Source: Bactericera cockerelli (Eukaryota > Arthropoda > Insecta > Hemiptera > Triozidae). From it: DNA of 64,000 bases. Position 1 is the first letter of the stretch, and each line of letters opens with the position of its first letter. A model generated the notes under the pieces. The model ran no database searches. It was not told the DNA's origin and saw only the letters and a list, made by a program, of their open reading frames with translations. The position numbers were made by a program, and so were the translations under genes. The stretch is taken from positions 4,202,631 to 4,266,630 of the forward strand of contig CM044962.1 of assembly GCA_024516035.1 (NCBI GenBank), read 5' to 3'. This document shows, in pieces, positions 53,065 through 62,092 of this stretch.

Positions 53065-53228
53065 TCATAGGGTGGCGTCATCGTGAACGATGGTAATAGC
53101 CAGACAGTGGGGGAATGACTCAGCACTTCTACCACTGTCTTTACAAGGAGGCTAATAATTGACAAGGGCCCCCAGAACCAAGCCAATGCTGGTCTACTCC
53201 CTGTTTATAGTCCCCCAGCCAGACTTTC
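53065..53228 (-). repeat. Repeat H, minus strand
   Basis: CATAGGGTGGCGTCATCGTG, CAGCACTTCTACCACTGTCT, GACAAGGGCCCCCAGAACCA and CTCCCTGTTTATAGTCCCCC, with one 38-bp unit at the right edge. Confidence 0.8.
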
Positions 53229-53281
53229 ACTTTCATATTACTTCCGAAAAAATTCTAATATTATAAATAGGACGTATTGTG

Positions 53282-53400
53282 TTTTTTACTTAGGACCGCA
53301 TTATGAACCAGGATTAGATTAAACTAAGTGGACACTTAACGCAGGCTATAGTGCGCTGTAATCTGTAATGTTCACTAGAGGGCGTCTTAAACCCACCGCA
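53282..53400. mobile_element. MITE, same family, truncated
   Basis: GGACCGCATTATGAACCAGG and GCTATAGTGCGCTGTAATCT match the family. The right terminus is lost after GGGCGTCTTAAACCC. Confidence 0.6.
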
Positions 53401-53510
53401 CTATACTTTTCGAACCACCGACCTCCAGGTTACCAGTCCCCTGTGGACCCTTAACCCTTAAATGACAAGAACTGATGTCGGGTTTAAAAAATCCTAATCA
53501 CCAAAATCAC

Positions 53511-53662
53511 CGTAGTCACCGTGGCCGAGTGAGTTAGCGCGCTGGCATTGCACGCACGGTGATCTGAGTTCGATCCCCAGCGGAGCAGGGATTTTCCTGT
53601 TTTGTACTTGGATGTTCGGGGTCCACTCTTACCTCGTGAGGAAAAATGAGTAGCTTCTTTAA
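53511..53662 (+). mobile_element. SINE family G, best copy
   Basis: Head CACCGTGGCCGAGTGAGTTA and GAGTTCGATCCCCAGCGGAG (A and B boxes), body GGATTTTCCTGTTTTGTACT and GGATGTTCGGGGTCCACTC, end CCTCGTGAGGAAAAATGAGT. The head looks derived from a Leu/Ser-type tRNA (TGGCCGAGTGAG). It lacks a paired acceptor stem, so it is not a tRNA gene. Confidence 0.8.
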
Positions 53663-53802
53663 TGTAAGCAGCGACCGGTGGCGCAAGAATAGGCAAAAAA
53701 TTTCGGAAGTAATAAGATATTGGGATATTTAGAGATACGGAAGAGTCACACAATTCTGCGCTACCCACTAGAATTAAAGTTAAGAAAAGTTAAAGTTATC
53801 AT

Positions 53803-53940
53803 ATTTGTGTTAATCACTTACGTGATATCACAACTACTCAACCTCACTATACTAAATCCACGCTGAAACCGTGACTTGAACCACCGACCTCCAGGTTACA
53901 AGTTCATCGCCTTATCGTTCAAGCTACTGAGGTCGGTTAC
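53803..53940 (-). mobile_element. SINE family B, minus strand
   Basis: TTTGTGTTAATCACTTACGT, CACTATACTAAATCCACGCT, CACCGACCTCCAGGTTACAA and TTCAAGCTACTGAGGTCGG. Confidence 0.82.
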
Positions 53941-55018
53941 CCACTAAAATTATGATATATTAACATTAACACAAGGGTATACGTTTATTTATTTAAAATC
54001 AGCAAAAATATCCCCCCCACAGATCTGAAACCACGCCTGGCTAGTCAATGTATGCATCAGCATGCAGATTCAAAGGGATTTCGGCTTCATAAAATTTCCT
54101 GTATGCAAAGAAAATCTCGAAGCAAGAAGCAAAAGAAATGAGCCTCCTTTTTATTAGTTCTTATTCTTATTCCGACTGACTGAATTTCTTCCACTGTAAA
54201 AACTAAAAACTGCCTCAAAGGTCTCTCTTCTGACCCTCTCGGAAAAGGAGTTATTTATTCCAAGTTTCCCCTCTTTTGGGCTATGTGACTTGTATACATA
54301 TGTACGTTAATATGTGACTCGTATAAATGTAAGAATATATGGGACTTGTATATGTAAGAATAAGATGTAAGGTACACAATAAAGATTTCTTTTAAAATAG
54401 TAAAAAGTTTTATTTTGCAGGACATTGATTTTTCAGTTTTTAATGAGTTTGTTTTTTGACGGATTGATGTAACTTTCATTTATATAGATATGTAATTATA
54501 TATTTATTTATATCTCCCTTGCCTTTATCTCATATTAGCTTATGTTGCTATTGAGGTCGGTCATAAGTCATTTGCGGACGGTATAAATAAAGAATTTTTA
54601 CATAACTTCCGATAATTTCTAATGTTAAAAACGTAAGAATTGTGTTCGTTTTTGTAAAAAAAAAGTAAAAATGACTCATTACACCATCTCATACAAAATC
54701 ATTTTCGCTACAGAAGTATCAACAAAAATAAAAATCATTTCCCCCTATTTTCTTGAAACATGTTAAGAGATTTTCCACTACATATTTATACGAACCTTAT
54801 ACAAATGTAAACAATTTGAAGAGAAATATTTTGTATAAATAGAGAATGCAAATCTATGTAAGATTCTTCAGGGCGAATCGAAAGTCTTCGCGAATGTTTC
54901 AAATGTTTCAACCAAAATGTTTTAGGCTTGTAGTAACTAACTGTTACTATCACAGTCTTTTAAATTACAGGCTACTTTATTAGTCTGGGTTCGATGACAA
55001 TCTGTCCTCAGGCAATGA
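53941..55018. other. No gene recognised
   Basis: AT-rich, with a small scrap of repeat X near 54600. TGTGACTTGTATACATATG-type words repeat loosely at 54285-54350. Confidence 0.4.
54598..54665 (+). repeat. Repeat family X terminal scrap
   Basis: ACTTCCGATAATTTCTAATG and ATTGTGTTCGTTTTTGTAAA match the family end only; about 70 bp remain. Confidence 0.45.
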
Positions 55019-55236
55019 AATAAAAATAACACTCTTTAGAGGAAGGTAACCACCAGGCGAGATTAATGCTCAAAGCATTTTCTACCACCTAACCCTCTAG
55101 AGTCTTATTATTATATGGTCACAAACTCAAATTAATGAGGAAAAATTCATGCACTTGGTGGGATTCGAACCAACGGATCCCTACGCTACCTGGATTACCA
55201 GACTAGCGTATTAACCACTTGACTACCAGTGAAACC
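55019..55236 (-). mobile_element. SINE family F, minus strand, full copy
   Basis: AAATAACACTCTTTAGAGGA, GTAACCACCAGGCGAGATTA, TATATGGTCACAAACTC, GGTGGGATTCGAACCAACGG and TTAACCACTTGACTACCAGT. Confidence 0.85.
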
Positions 55237-55654
55237 GCTCTCTGTCAATGTTATTCTAGTCAATGAAGAGTTATGGGTCATTTTCATTTATCTTGGGCAA
55301 TTGGATTTTTTCAAGTCATGAACGTTACATTTTTCCTAAACAATTTTTAACAATTTTTTAGGCTCAGAAGACTAAGACAAATACCTTTGAGCAAAAGCTT
55401 TCATTTAGAATATTTCTAGCAGCTACCTCTTCACACAAAATTAAAAAAACCAAATGAAAATATCAAACACAATATACCTAGGTGTAATGAGCTACAATAG
55501 CAATAACGTCTATCTGTAGGATAGAATACAATATAGGTGTAATGAGCTACAACAGTAATAACGTCTGTCTGTAGGATATTGAACTGAAAACAGAAACCTC
55601 AATCAGCCTGATTGGAGAAGAGTTTAGATACCTACATAAATTACATTTGAAAAG
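55237..55654. repeat. Direct duplication of about 56 bp
   Basis: AGGTGTAATGAGCTACAATA with GCAATAACGTCTATCTGTAG at 55480-55525 recurs at 55535-55580 with a few changes. The rest is AT-rich. Confidence 0.8.
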
Positions 55655-56145
55655 AAATTTCGTTACATAATTTCGTCACATAATTTTGGTTATGTGCCAG
55701 AGCAAAGACATGAAAATGTCAAAAAACGCTTGCATACGAGTCTGCAACCATTGGGACATTTTCATCTTTACTATTCAAGGTCCAAAACCCAACTGACCAA
55801 ATTTCGTATTGTGCGCATGACACATACCTTCTCTCTTCTCTCCCTCTACAATTCAATACTTCGCCATTGTGCGCATGACACACACTTTCCCTCTTCTCTC
55901 CCTTTACAATTCAATATTTCGTTACATAATATCGTTACATAATATCGTTACATAATTTCGTTACATAATATCGTTACATAATATCGTTACATAATATCGT
56001 TACATAATTTCGTTACATAATATCGTTACATAATATTGTTACATAATTTCGTTACATAATATCGTTACATAATATCGTTACATAATTTCGTCACATAATT
56101 TTGGTTATGTGCCAGAGCAAAGACATGAAAATGTCAAAAACTTAA
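55655..56145. repeat. 13-bp array CGTTACATAATAT with flanking duplication
   Basis: About 14 units of 13 bp lie at 55918-56095, alternating ...ATAT and ...ATTT endings. On both sides occurs TTTTGGTTATGTGCCAGAGC followed by AAAGACATGAAAATGTCAAA (55684-55727 and 56099-56142). Between them ATTGTGCGCATGACACA also appears twice (55819 and 55865). Confidence 0.9.
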
Positions 56146-56944
56146 CGTACCAGGTAACGTTCATGACCACGGGTAATGTTCATGACGGTAACGTTCATGA
56201 GTAACACGCCACTAAAACAATCTTTTCTCAATAAAAGAATATTCACTTTACAAAAAAAAATATTTGATTGGAAAGAGGACATGCAGAAGAATTAAAGAAA
56301 TACATTATATATTAAAGAATCATTACAATTTATTTTAAAAACCGCGTAACGTTCTTGTCAAAAAAAATTAGACCCACCATTGTCCCTCACTGTACTGCAT
56401 CTAACATCCAACTGACAGGAAATTTCAAAACAAAAACAATGTCATCTGTAAGAAGCAAAATGGCGGCAGTTGCTAGCTTCTCATTCTAAGGGTTTTTCAA
56501 AATGGTTTACATTTTTTTGGGGGTAACATTCAAGACGGAGATTTTTTTTTCTTCGTAGGGACACAACTTTACACGTCTGTAGAATGAGGTGAACATTATT
56601 ATTTTTTTGAAAACTAATGGTCACATCCTAAATAAACTGTATTTTTCTCATTTATATTGGATTTTGGTGAAAATAATGGGGAGAAATGCATTTTTTTCTA
56701 TCAGACACAGTAAAATCTTAGACTAAGGGACACCTAAAGTATCATGAACGTTACTTACATAACTGGCAATTTGAGTCTCCACATTAGTTTAAAAGACAAT
56801 TTATTATTGTAATTTATAAAAAAAATTGTTTCCTATGTGATCAAATAGATTTTAGTCATATATCCCTATTATTTTCACATTTATTAAAGGAGAAAGGTTG
56901 CGGACTTGATATGCCCAAGATAAATGAAAATGACCCTTATCTCT
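56146..56944. other. No gene; GTAACGTTCATGA repeats
   Basis: GGTAACGTTCATGA and its variants recur at 56153-56200, with related ATGAACGTTAC words near 55318 and 56743. No coding sequence is seen. Confidence 0.45.
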
Positions 56945-57150
56945 GTCCCAGTAGCTCAGTGGTAAAGGCAGCACTCTGTGAATCCAGAGAATCCAGATGT
57001 CGTGGGTTCGAAACCTAGCCGAGACATGACAAGTTATCCTCCCATTTGGGATTTTTACCACATAATAACATGTCTTGGGCTTACTGCTGGAATAATGGGA
57101 CTTTAAAATCTTAATCTGGCAGTTAAATAAGGCGATATTATTATTATTCT
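56945..57150 (+). mobile_element. SINE family C, full copy
   Basis: Head GTCCCAGTAGCTCAGTGGTA and GTCGTGGGTTCGAAACC, body GACATGACAAGTTATCCTCC and CATTTGGGATTTTTACCACA, end CTTGGGCTTACTGCTGGAAT, AATGGGACTTTAAAATC and GGCGATATTATTATTATTC. Confidence 0.85.
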
Positions 57151-57585
57151 GCTAACCCTGTATGTCAGAAGAGTCGTTTCGTTCCACTGCTAGCTTCACG
57201 GGAAACGCAAGCGAACATTATTATGCTACTTGACAATAGCAGACTACACTACTTAATGGCAATTTTCCGGAAAGTCTGCGAATAGATGTAAGACGCCGAA
57301 TTTATTTTCACCAGTGGTGAGGAGCGTGATAAGAAAATGGGGAGAGCAACACACACTATTTTTACATAGGTCCGAATTATAATAATAATTTTATTTATTT
57401 GTAATATTATTTTACAATTGGTTTGGCAAATATAAATAACTTAAAGGTATATAAATGACAACATTATGAAATAAATTATAACAGAGTAGCAAACAATAAT
57501 GAGGTAGAAGTGTGTACCAATAATAAGGTAATGAAGTACATTATATAAAAAAGAAATGCATTATGTATGATATGATTTCGAAATG
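57151..57585. other. No gene recognised
   Basis: AT-rich. ATAATAATTTTATTTATTTG at about 57380 may be a reversed retroelement 3' end. Confidence 0.35.
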
Positions 57586-57732
57586 AGGTCCGAATTATAA
57601 ATCAGGATTAAAGTTAAGCTAAGCCAGACTGTCCCTCACTCAGGCTGTAGTGCTCTGTGATTGGTTGAAATTCCGACTTGAGGACGCGTTGGCCAATCTT
57701 AACACTTTAATTATATTTCATAATTTGGTCCA
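57586..57732. mobile_element. MITE, same family (147 bp)
   Basis: AGGTCCGAATTATAAATCAG is matched by TTTCATAATTTGGTCC. The core has GTGCTCTGTGATTGGTTGAA, as in the copy at 14030 reversed. Confidence 0.75.
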
Positions 57733-57834
57733 CATTGAACAGGAGCCGTGGGTTTGAGTTAGTGTAGGTAGGCATGGAGTTTGAGTTAGGGCGGTATATG
57801 TCTGAGTCCCACACTTTAACTTACTAAAAAAAAC

Positions 57835-57918
57835 ACACACACAAATAAAATCTTTGGGTTGGTAGTTCGAGACCCATATAGCACGGCAAATTTTGGTAGC
57901 TAAGTAGTTGTGTCACAA
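57835..57918 (+). mobile_element. SINE family B fragment
   Basis: TTGGGTTGGTAGTTCGAGAC, AAATTTTGGTAGCTAAGTAG and TTGTGTCACAAGAACTAC. The head is absent. Confidence 0.5.
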
Positions 57919-58060
57919 GAACTACTACCAGTAGCTCAATGGTCAAGGCGTCTGACTGGTAATACAGAGGTCGCGGGTTCGAAACCCAGCCGGGACATGA
58001 CAAGTTTTCCACCCATTTTTGATTTTGACCACATACAATAATACGTCTTTATTATTATTT
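57919..58060 (+). mobile_element. SINE family C, 3'-shortened copy
   Basis: CTACCAGTAGCTCAATGGTC, GTCGCGGGTTCGAAACCCAG, GACATGACAAGTTTTCCACC and CATACAATAATACGTC, passing into ATT and T runs. Confidence 0.8.
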
Positions 58061-58200
58061 TTTTTTTTTTTTTTTTTATAACATTGGGATCAAGCTTTAT
58101 TTACATATTTTATATACAATGTACATGGTAACAATTTAGAATTAAATATAAACAAAGCCTGATCAAGGGTGGTGATAATGCCTACGGCATTCTCTTCCTA
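58061..58200 (-). mobile_element. Poly(A)-ended retroelement 3' end
   Basis: On the minus strand CACCACCCTTGATCAGGCTT leads to AATAAAGCTTGATCCC and a poly(A) of about 18 bases. The piece at 60075-60215 shares the same order, so this is a dispersed family, probably LINE 3' ends. Confidence 0.6.
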
Positions 58201-58265
58201 CGGCGTCTTGAGCTTACTGCTGCAGTAATGGGACTCATTAGTCCTAATCGGGCAGTATAAATACA
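58201..58265 (-). mobile_element. SINE family C tail
   Basis: GTCTTGAGCTTACTGCTGCA, GTAATGGGACTCATTAGTCC and TAATCGGGCAGTATAAATA read on the plus strand here, so the copy is plus-oriented despite lying beside a minus-strand 3' end; the strand call is tentative. Confidence 0.5.
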
Positions 58266-58650
58266 TGAAATGCATGGGAACTATGTTTTCCGTTACCTTG
58301 CGTTGTCTCTTTGTTCTATAGGGCGTTCTCCACTGCTCCGACGCGGTGTTTGAAAAGGCAATTTTATTATTATTATTATAACTCTCCTCAAAATGTCTAA
58401 AACTATCCTGTTCCTCATACACGTATTCACATTATCGTGTAGTCACAAAAGAGCGCCTACCTCTTGTAGCTATAACTCAGAACCAGCACCAGCACCCACA
58501 TTAGCAAAAAAACAGGATAAGCAAAGTGAAAGGCTCCTTGCAAAAAACCATCAGCAAAAAGAGCACTCAATGTCCACTCATCTTGTAATCTCCGAAATTT
58601 TCTGAATACTTGACAAAAGTTTTGGGGTGTAATTTCCGAGGGACATTCCT
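58266..58650. other. No gene recognised
   Basis: Ordinary sequence. The overlapping frames at 58393-58678 have no motif. Confidence 0.35.
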
Positions 58651-59420
58651 TTGTTCCCGACACCTCCACCTTCTCCACCTCCCTCGCTTTCTCCTCCTCT
58701 TTCTCTTCCTCTACCTATTTATCCTCCTCTTCCTCCCATCACTCCTTCTTCTCCTTCTTATTCTCTCCTCCTTCCTCTTCTCCTCCTCTTCCACTTTTGT
58801 TTAAACTTTCAGGTCGCCCAACTCTTGTAATTACGCTTTCTGTTTCTCCAAACTGTTTCCCGCGTGTACTTCGGACCTTTTTTGTGCCTCTTACACATCC
58901 ACCTCTCCTCTCCACTGTCTTCTCCTTATCATATTCTTCCCTCTTGTGCCTCATGATCTTCTCTTTCTTCTCCTCTCTTTGTACTCCGCTTTTTGTACTC
59001 CCCTTTTCTCTTCTTCTCTTTCCTTGTACTCGTCTTACCTTTTCTTCTTCTTCATCTCCTTTCTTTTTCTCTTTTTGTACTCTTCCTTTTTCTTCTTCTT
59101 TCTTTGTACTCGTCCTCCTTTCTCTTCTTCTCTTTCTCTTCTCTTTTTTTTGTATAATCTTCCTTTCTCTTCTTCTTTTCTTGTTCTCTTCCTTTCTCTT
59201 CTTCTTCTTTTTTTTTGTACTCCTCCTTTCTCTTCTTCTTCTTTTTTTGTACTCCTCATTTCTCTTCTTCTTCCCTTGTCCTTCTCCTCCTTCCTCTTCT
59301 TCTCCTTCTCTTTTTTTTTCTTAGTACTCCTCCTCCTCTCTCTTCTTCTTCCCTTGTCCTTGTCCTTCTCCTTTGTCCTCTTCTTCTTCTCCTCCGCCTC
59401 CTCCAACTTCACGACCATGT
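58651..59420. repeat. Polypyrimidine tract (TCTTC/CCTCCTT), about 770 bp
   Basis: Nearly all C and T on the plus strand except for about 120 bp at 58800-58920. TTTGTACTC recurs at least eight times between 58975 and 59335, giving a loose 40-70 bp period. Ser/Phe/Leu and Lys/Glu/Arg frames are artefacts. Confidence 0.9.
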
Positions 59421-59784
59421 CTTAATTATTCCGGGCAAAGTGATTAATGCGAACGTGACGCCGGCGTACCTTAATTACGATGATGGTTATTTTAATCAGT
59501 GCACCTCCAGCACCAACACCTCCACCTCCCTCTGCCACTCTTCTCACCTCCAACCTCTCCTCTTCTCACCTCCAACCTCTCCTCTTCCATCTCCAACTCC
59601 TCTTTCAACCCCCCACCTCCATCACTTTGAAGAATGAAGATGCTATCATTACCCCGGTTGAGATACATTTTGAAAAATGACATGCACTGAGAGAGGTTTC
59701 TTTGTTTTCTGAGGGTGAAAAGTATTTTTTTCTTCTTTAAAAAAGTAATTATTATATTTTATTTGCAGTTTAATATCATTATTA
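59421..59784. other. No gene; CCTCCA repeats
   Basis: CACCTCCAACCTCTCCTCTT is duplicated at about 59545-59590. The rest is plain. Confidence 0.5.
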
Positions 59785-60062
59785 TCATATAAACAGGGAG
59801 TAGACCAGCAGTCTGGCTGGGGGACTATAAACAGAGAGCATACCAGCAGTCTTGCTGGGGTACAATAAACAGGGAGTAGACCAGCAGTCTGGCTGGGGAA
59901 CTATAAACAGGGAGTAGACCAGCAGTCTGGCTGGGGGACTATAAACAGGAAGTAGACCATCATTGGCTTGGTTCTGGGGGCCCTTGTCAATAATTAGCCT
60001 CGTTGTAAAGATAGTGGTAGAAGTGCTGAGTCATTTCCCCACTGTCTGGCTACCACCATATT
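59785..60062 (+). repeat. Repeat H with about four 38-bp units
   Basis: Units GACTATAAACAGGGAGTAGA with CCAGCAGTCTGGCTGGGG at 59787-59950, then the constant part TTGGCTTGGTTCTGGGGGCC, AATAATTAGCCTCGTTG and ACTGTCTGGCTACCA. Confidence 0.85.
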
Positions 60063-60074
60063 ATGCTGATGATT

Positions 60075-60215
60075 ATTATAAAACAATTTTGATCAAACTT
60101 TATTTAGAATTTACAGGTACAATGAAAATCTATATTAATGTAAAGGTAAAGAAAGCCTGATCAAGGGTGGTGATAATGCCCTTGGTATTTTCTTCCGCAC
60201 CACCCTTGATAACAG
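60075..60215 (-). mobile_element. Poly(A)-type retroelement 3' end, copy 2
   Basis: AATTTTGATCAAACTTTATT, AATTTACAGGTACAATG and AAAGCCTGATCAAGGGTGG with GATAATGCCCTTGG match 58085-58190 in the same order, without the long T-run. Confidence 0.55.
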
Positions 60216-60439
60216 GAAATAAAAAGAAGCGGAAAATATAACACAAGATATCATGATTTTTTCAACGATTTTTTTTTATCTATTTCCTAGATAAAATAGT
60301 CTTATTTGTACAGGCCCACTCTCAGGAAAATATTTTTTATATGTCAATAAAAACAAAGTCTGTTGACTTTATCTGGGTCTAAGTGAGCACCTAGAGGACA
60401 GTTTATTAGTTGGGTTACTATTCTACTCACTTGAAGTCC

Positions 60440-60795
60440 ATCAATTAGTCCAAAACAATACTTTCTATACCTCATACGTAATAGAAAGTAAAAATGTTAT
60501 CAGCTTAATTTCGAAAAACCGGACCAAAAACAATACTTTCTATACAAAAACAGATCGAAAACCATACTTTCTATACCTCATAGATAATAGAAAGTAGAAA
60601 TGTCATCAGCTTGATTTCAAAAAACAGGACCAAAAACAATACTTTCTATATACCTCATAGGTAAGAGAAAGTAAAAATGATATCAGCTTAATTTCGAAAA
60701 ACCGGACCAAAAACAATACTTTCTATACAAAAAACAGATCGAAAACCATACTTTCTATACCTTATAGCTATTAATAGAAAGTAAAAAATACTGTG
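60440..60795. repeat. Tandem duplication of a palindromic unit (about 180 bp)
   Basis: ACAATACTTTCTATA starts near 60454, 60528, 60635 and 60708. Each pair is followed by AATAGAAAGTA, its inverted partner, and by TATCAGCTTAATTTCG. The composite unit of about 180 bp is present twice. Confidence 0.85.
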
Positions 60796-61395
60796 GTTGA
60801 AACCCAACCTCTTAGATTAGTCTAGACTCTAGATAATAAATATAATAATAATTCCGTGTCCGTGAGATAGGTACTGATACCTAAATCACGGTGTTGAGAG
60901 GATTATATGGACGCCCAGATCCAATGTCTAGGCTCCTTTCATGTACAGATCTGGACTCTAGAATCTCTAGATGAAATAGATACAACATTTTAAAATAAGA
61001 GCAAATCCCCTGAAGCAAACTCGGAGTGTCGGGGAGACTAAATTTGCTTCATATAAAAAGAAGAAGATAGAGAAAACCTCGCGCGGAATTATTTGCACAA
61101 ACACAAACTGCAAACTCTGCTCGGAAACACTCATGGCACGTAATCGTCTCGCATTTTGCGAATTAAAACTCGTCCAACTTTCTAATCCCACCGCTAAACA
61201 GTTCGGGAGGGAGAGAACTCAAGCTCGATGCATCAAGTCTGCGAGAGAGTGCGAGTAAATCCGGCCCGAAGTTCATTTCGAGTTCGTTTTCTGCGGACAA
61301 ATAAATCTCCCCCGAGCTTTCCTCCCCCCCCCCTTGTGTTGGTTGGAGTTGATAGTTGCCGCTACACTTTCGCCCCGAGTCTGTGATGCTCTCGC
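60796..61395. other. No gene recognised; dispersed repeat and GC-richer patch
   Basis: 60855-60950 repeats the piece at 24541-24640. 61080-61400 is GC-richer, non-repetitive and contains a C-run near 61325. It might be regulatory or an exon end, but no supported frame exists. Confidence 0.35.
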
Positions 61396-61905
61396 TGCAA
61401 GGCGGAATAGGAGGAGGAGAGAGAAAAAGAAACAGAAAGAGAATGGATAGTTGAAAATGGAGAATAGATAATGAAGAATGGGGAAATCAAAAAAAAAGGA
61501 GAAATAAAAAAGAGATGGGAGAAAGAAAAATAAGAATGGAAAAAGAGGAAAGAGAGAGAGAGAGAAGAATGGAAAAGGAGAGAAAATAATCGAAAAGGAG
61601 GAAAAAAGAGAGAGAAGAATGGAAAAAAAAAGATAAAAGCGAGAGAAATTGAAAAAGAGGAAAAGGAGAAAAAAAAGAGAGAGAGAAATTGAAATAGAGG
61701 AAAAGGAGACAAAAGAGAAAGAGAAGAATGGAATATTAGAAAAAGAGACAGAGAGAAAAATGGAAAAGGAGAAAAGAGAGAGAGAGATGAATGGAAGAGG
61801 AGAAAAGAGAGAGAAGAAAGGAAAAGGAGAAAAAAGAGAGAGACAGAGAACAATGGAAAAGGAAGAAAAGGAAAGGAGGGAAGAGGAGGAAGTGTGAGTA
61901 CATGA
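61396..61905. repeat. Polypurine tract
   Basis: GAAAAGGAGAAAAGAGAG-type repeats in which GAATGGAAAA recurs many times. Frames on both strands are compositional. Confidence 0.92.
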
Positions 61906-62092
61906 AAGAGAATAGAGAGGAAGAATTAGGGAGGTGATTATGAATGGGTTTATCGTTGGAAAGTTTCAGGGATTAATATGGGATAGCACAGACAGGCGGG
62001 AGAGAGTTTAAAATACAATTTCCGAGAACTCAGAGGATACACTCGTGAAAATGAGAAAGTTTGGGATCTTGTTGCAACCACAGTGCAATTGT

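Noticed and set aside
53511..53587. Functional tRNA gene
   Set aside because: A and B boxes are present, but no matched acceptor stem is seen, and a SINE body shared with 5755-5880 follows. The same reasoning removes the tRNA-like boxes at 1191, 9370, 11424, 42025, 56945 and 57919.
58797..59425. Ser/Phe/Leu-rich and Lys/Glu/Arg-rich frames
   Set aside because: They come from the TCTTC polypyrimidine tract read in different frames and strands.
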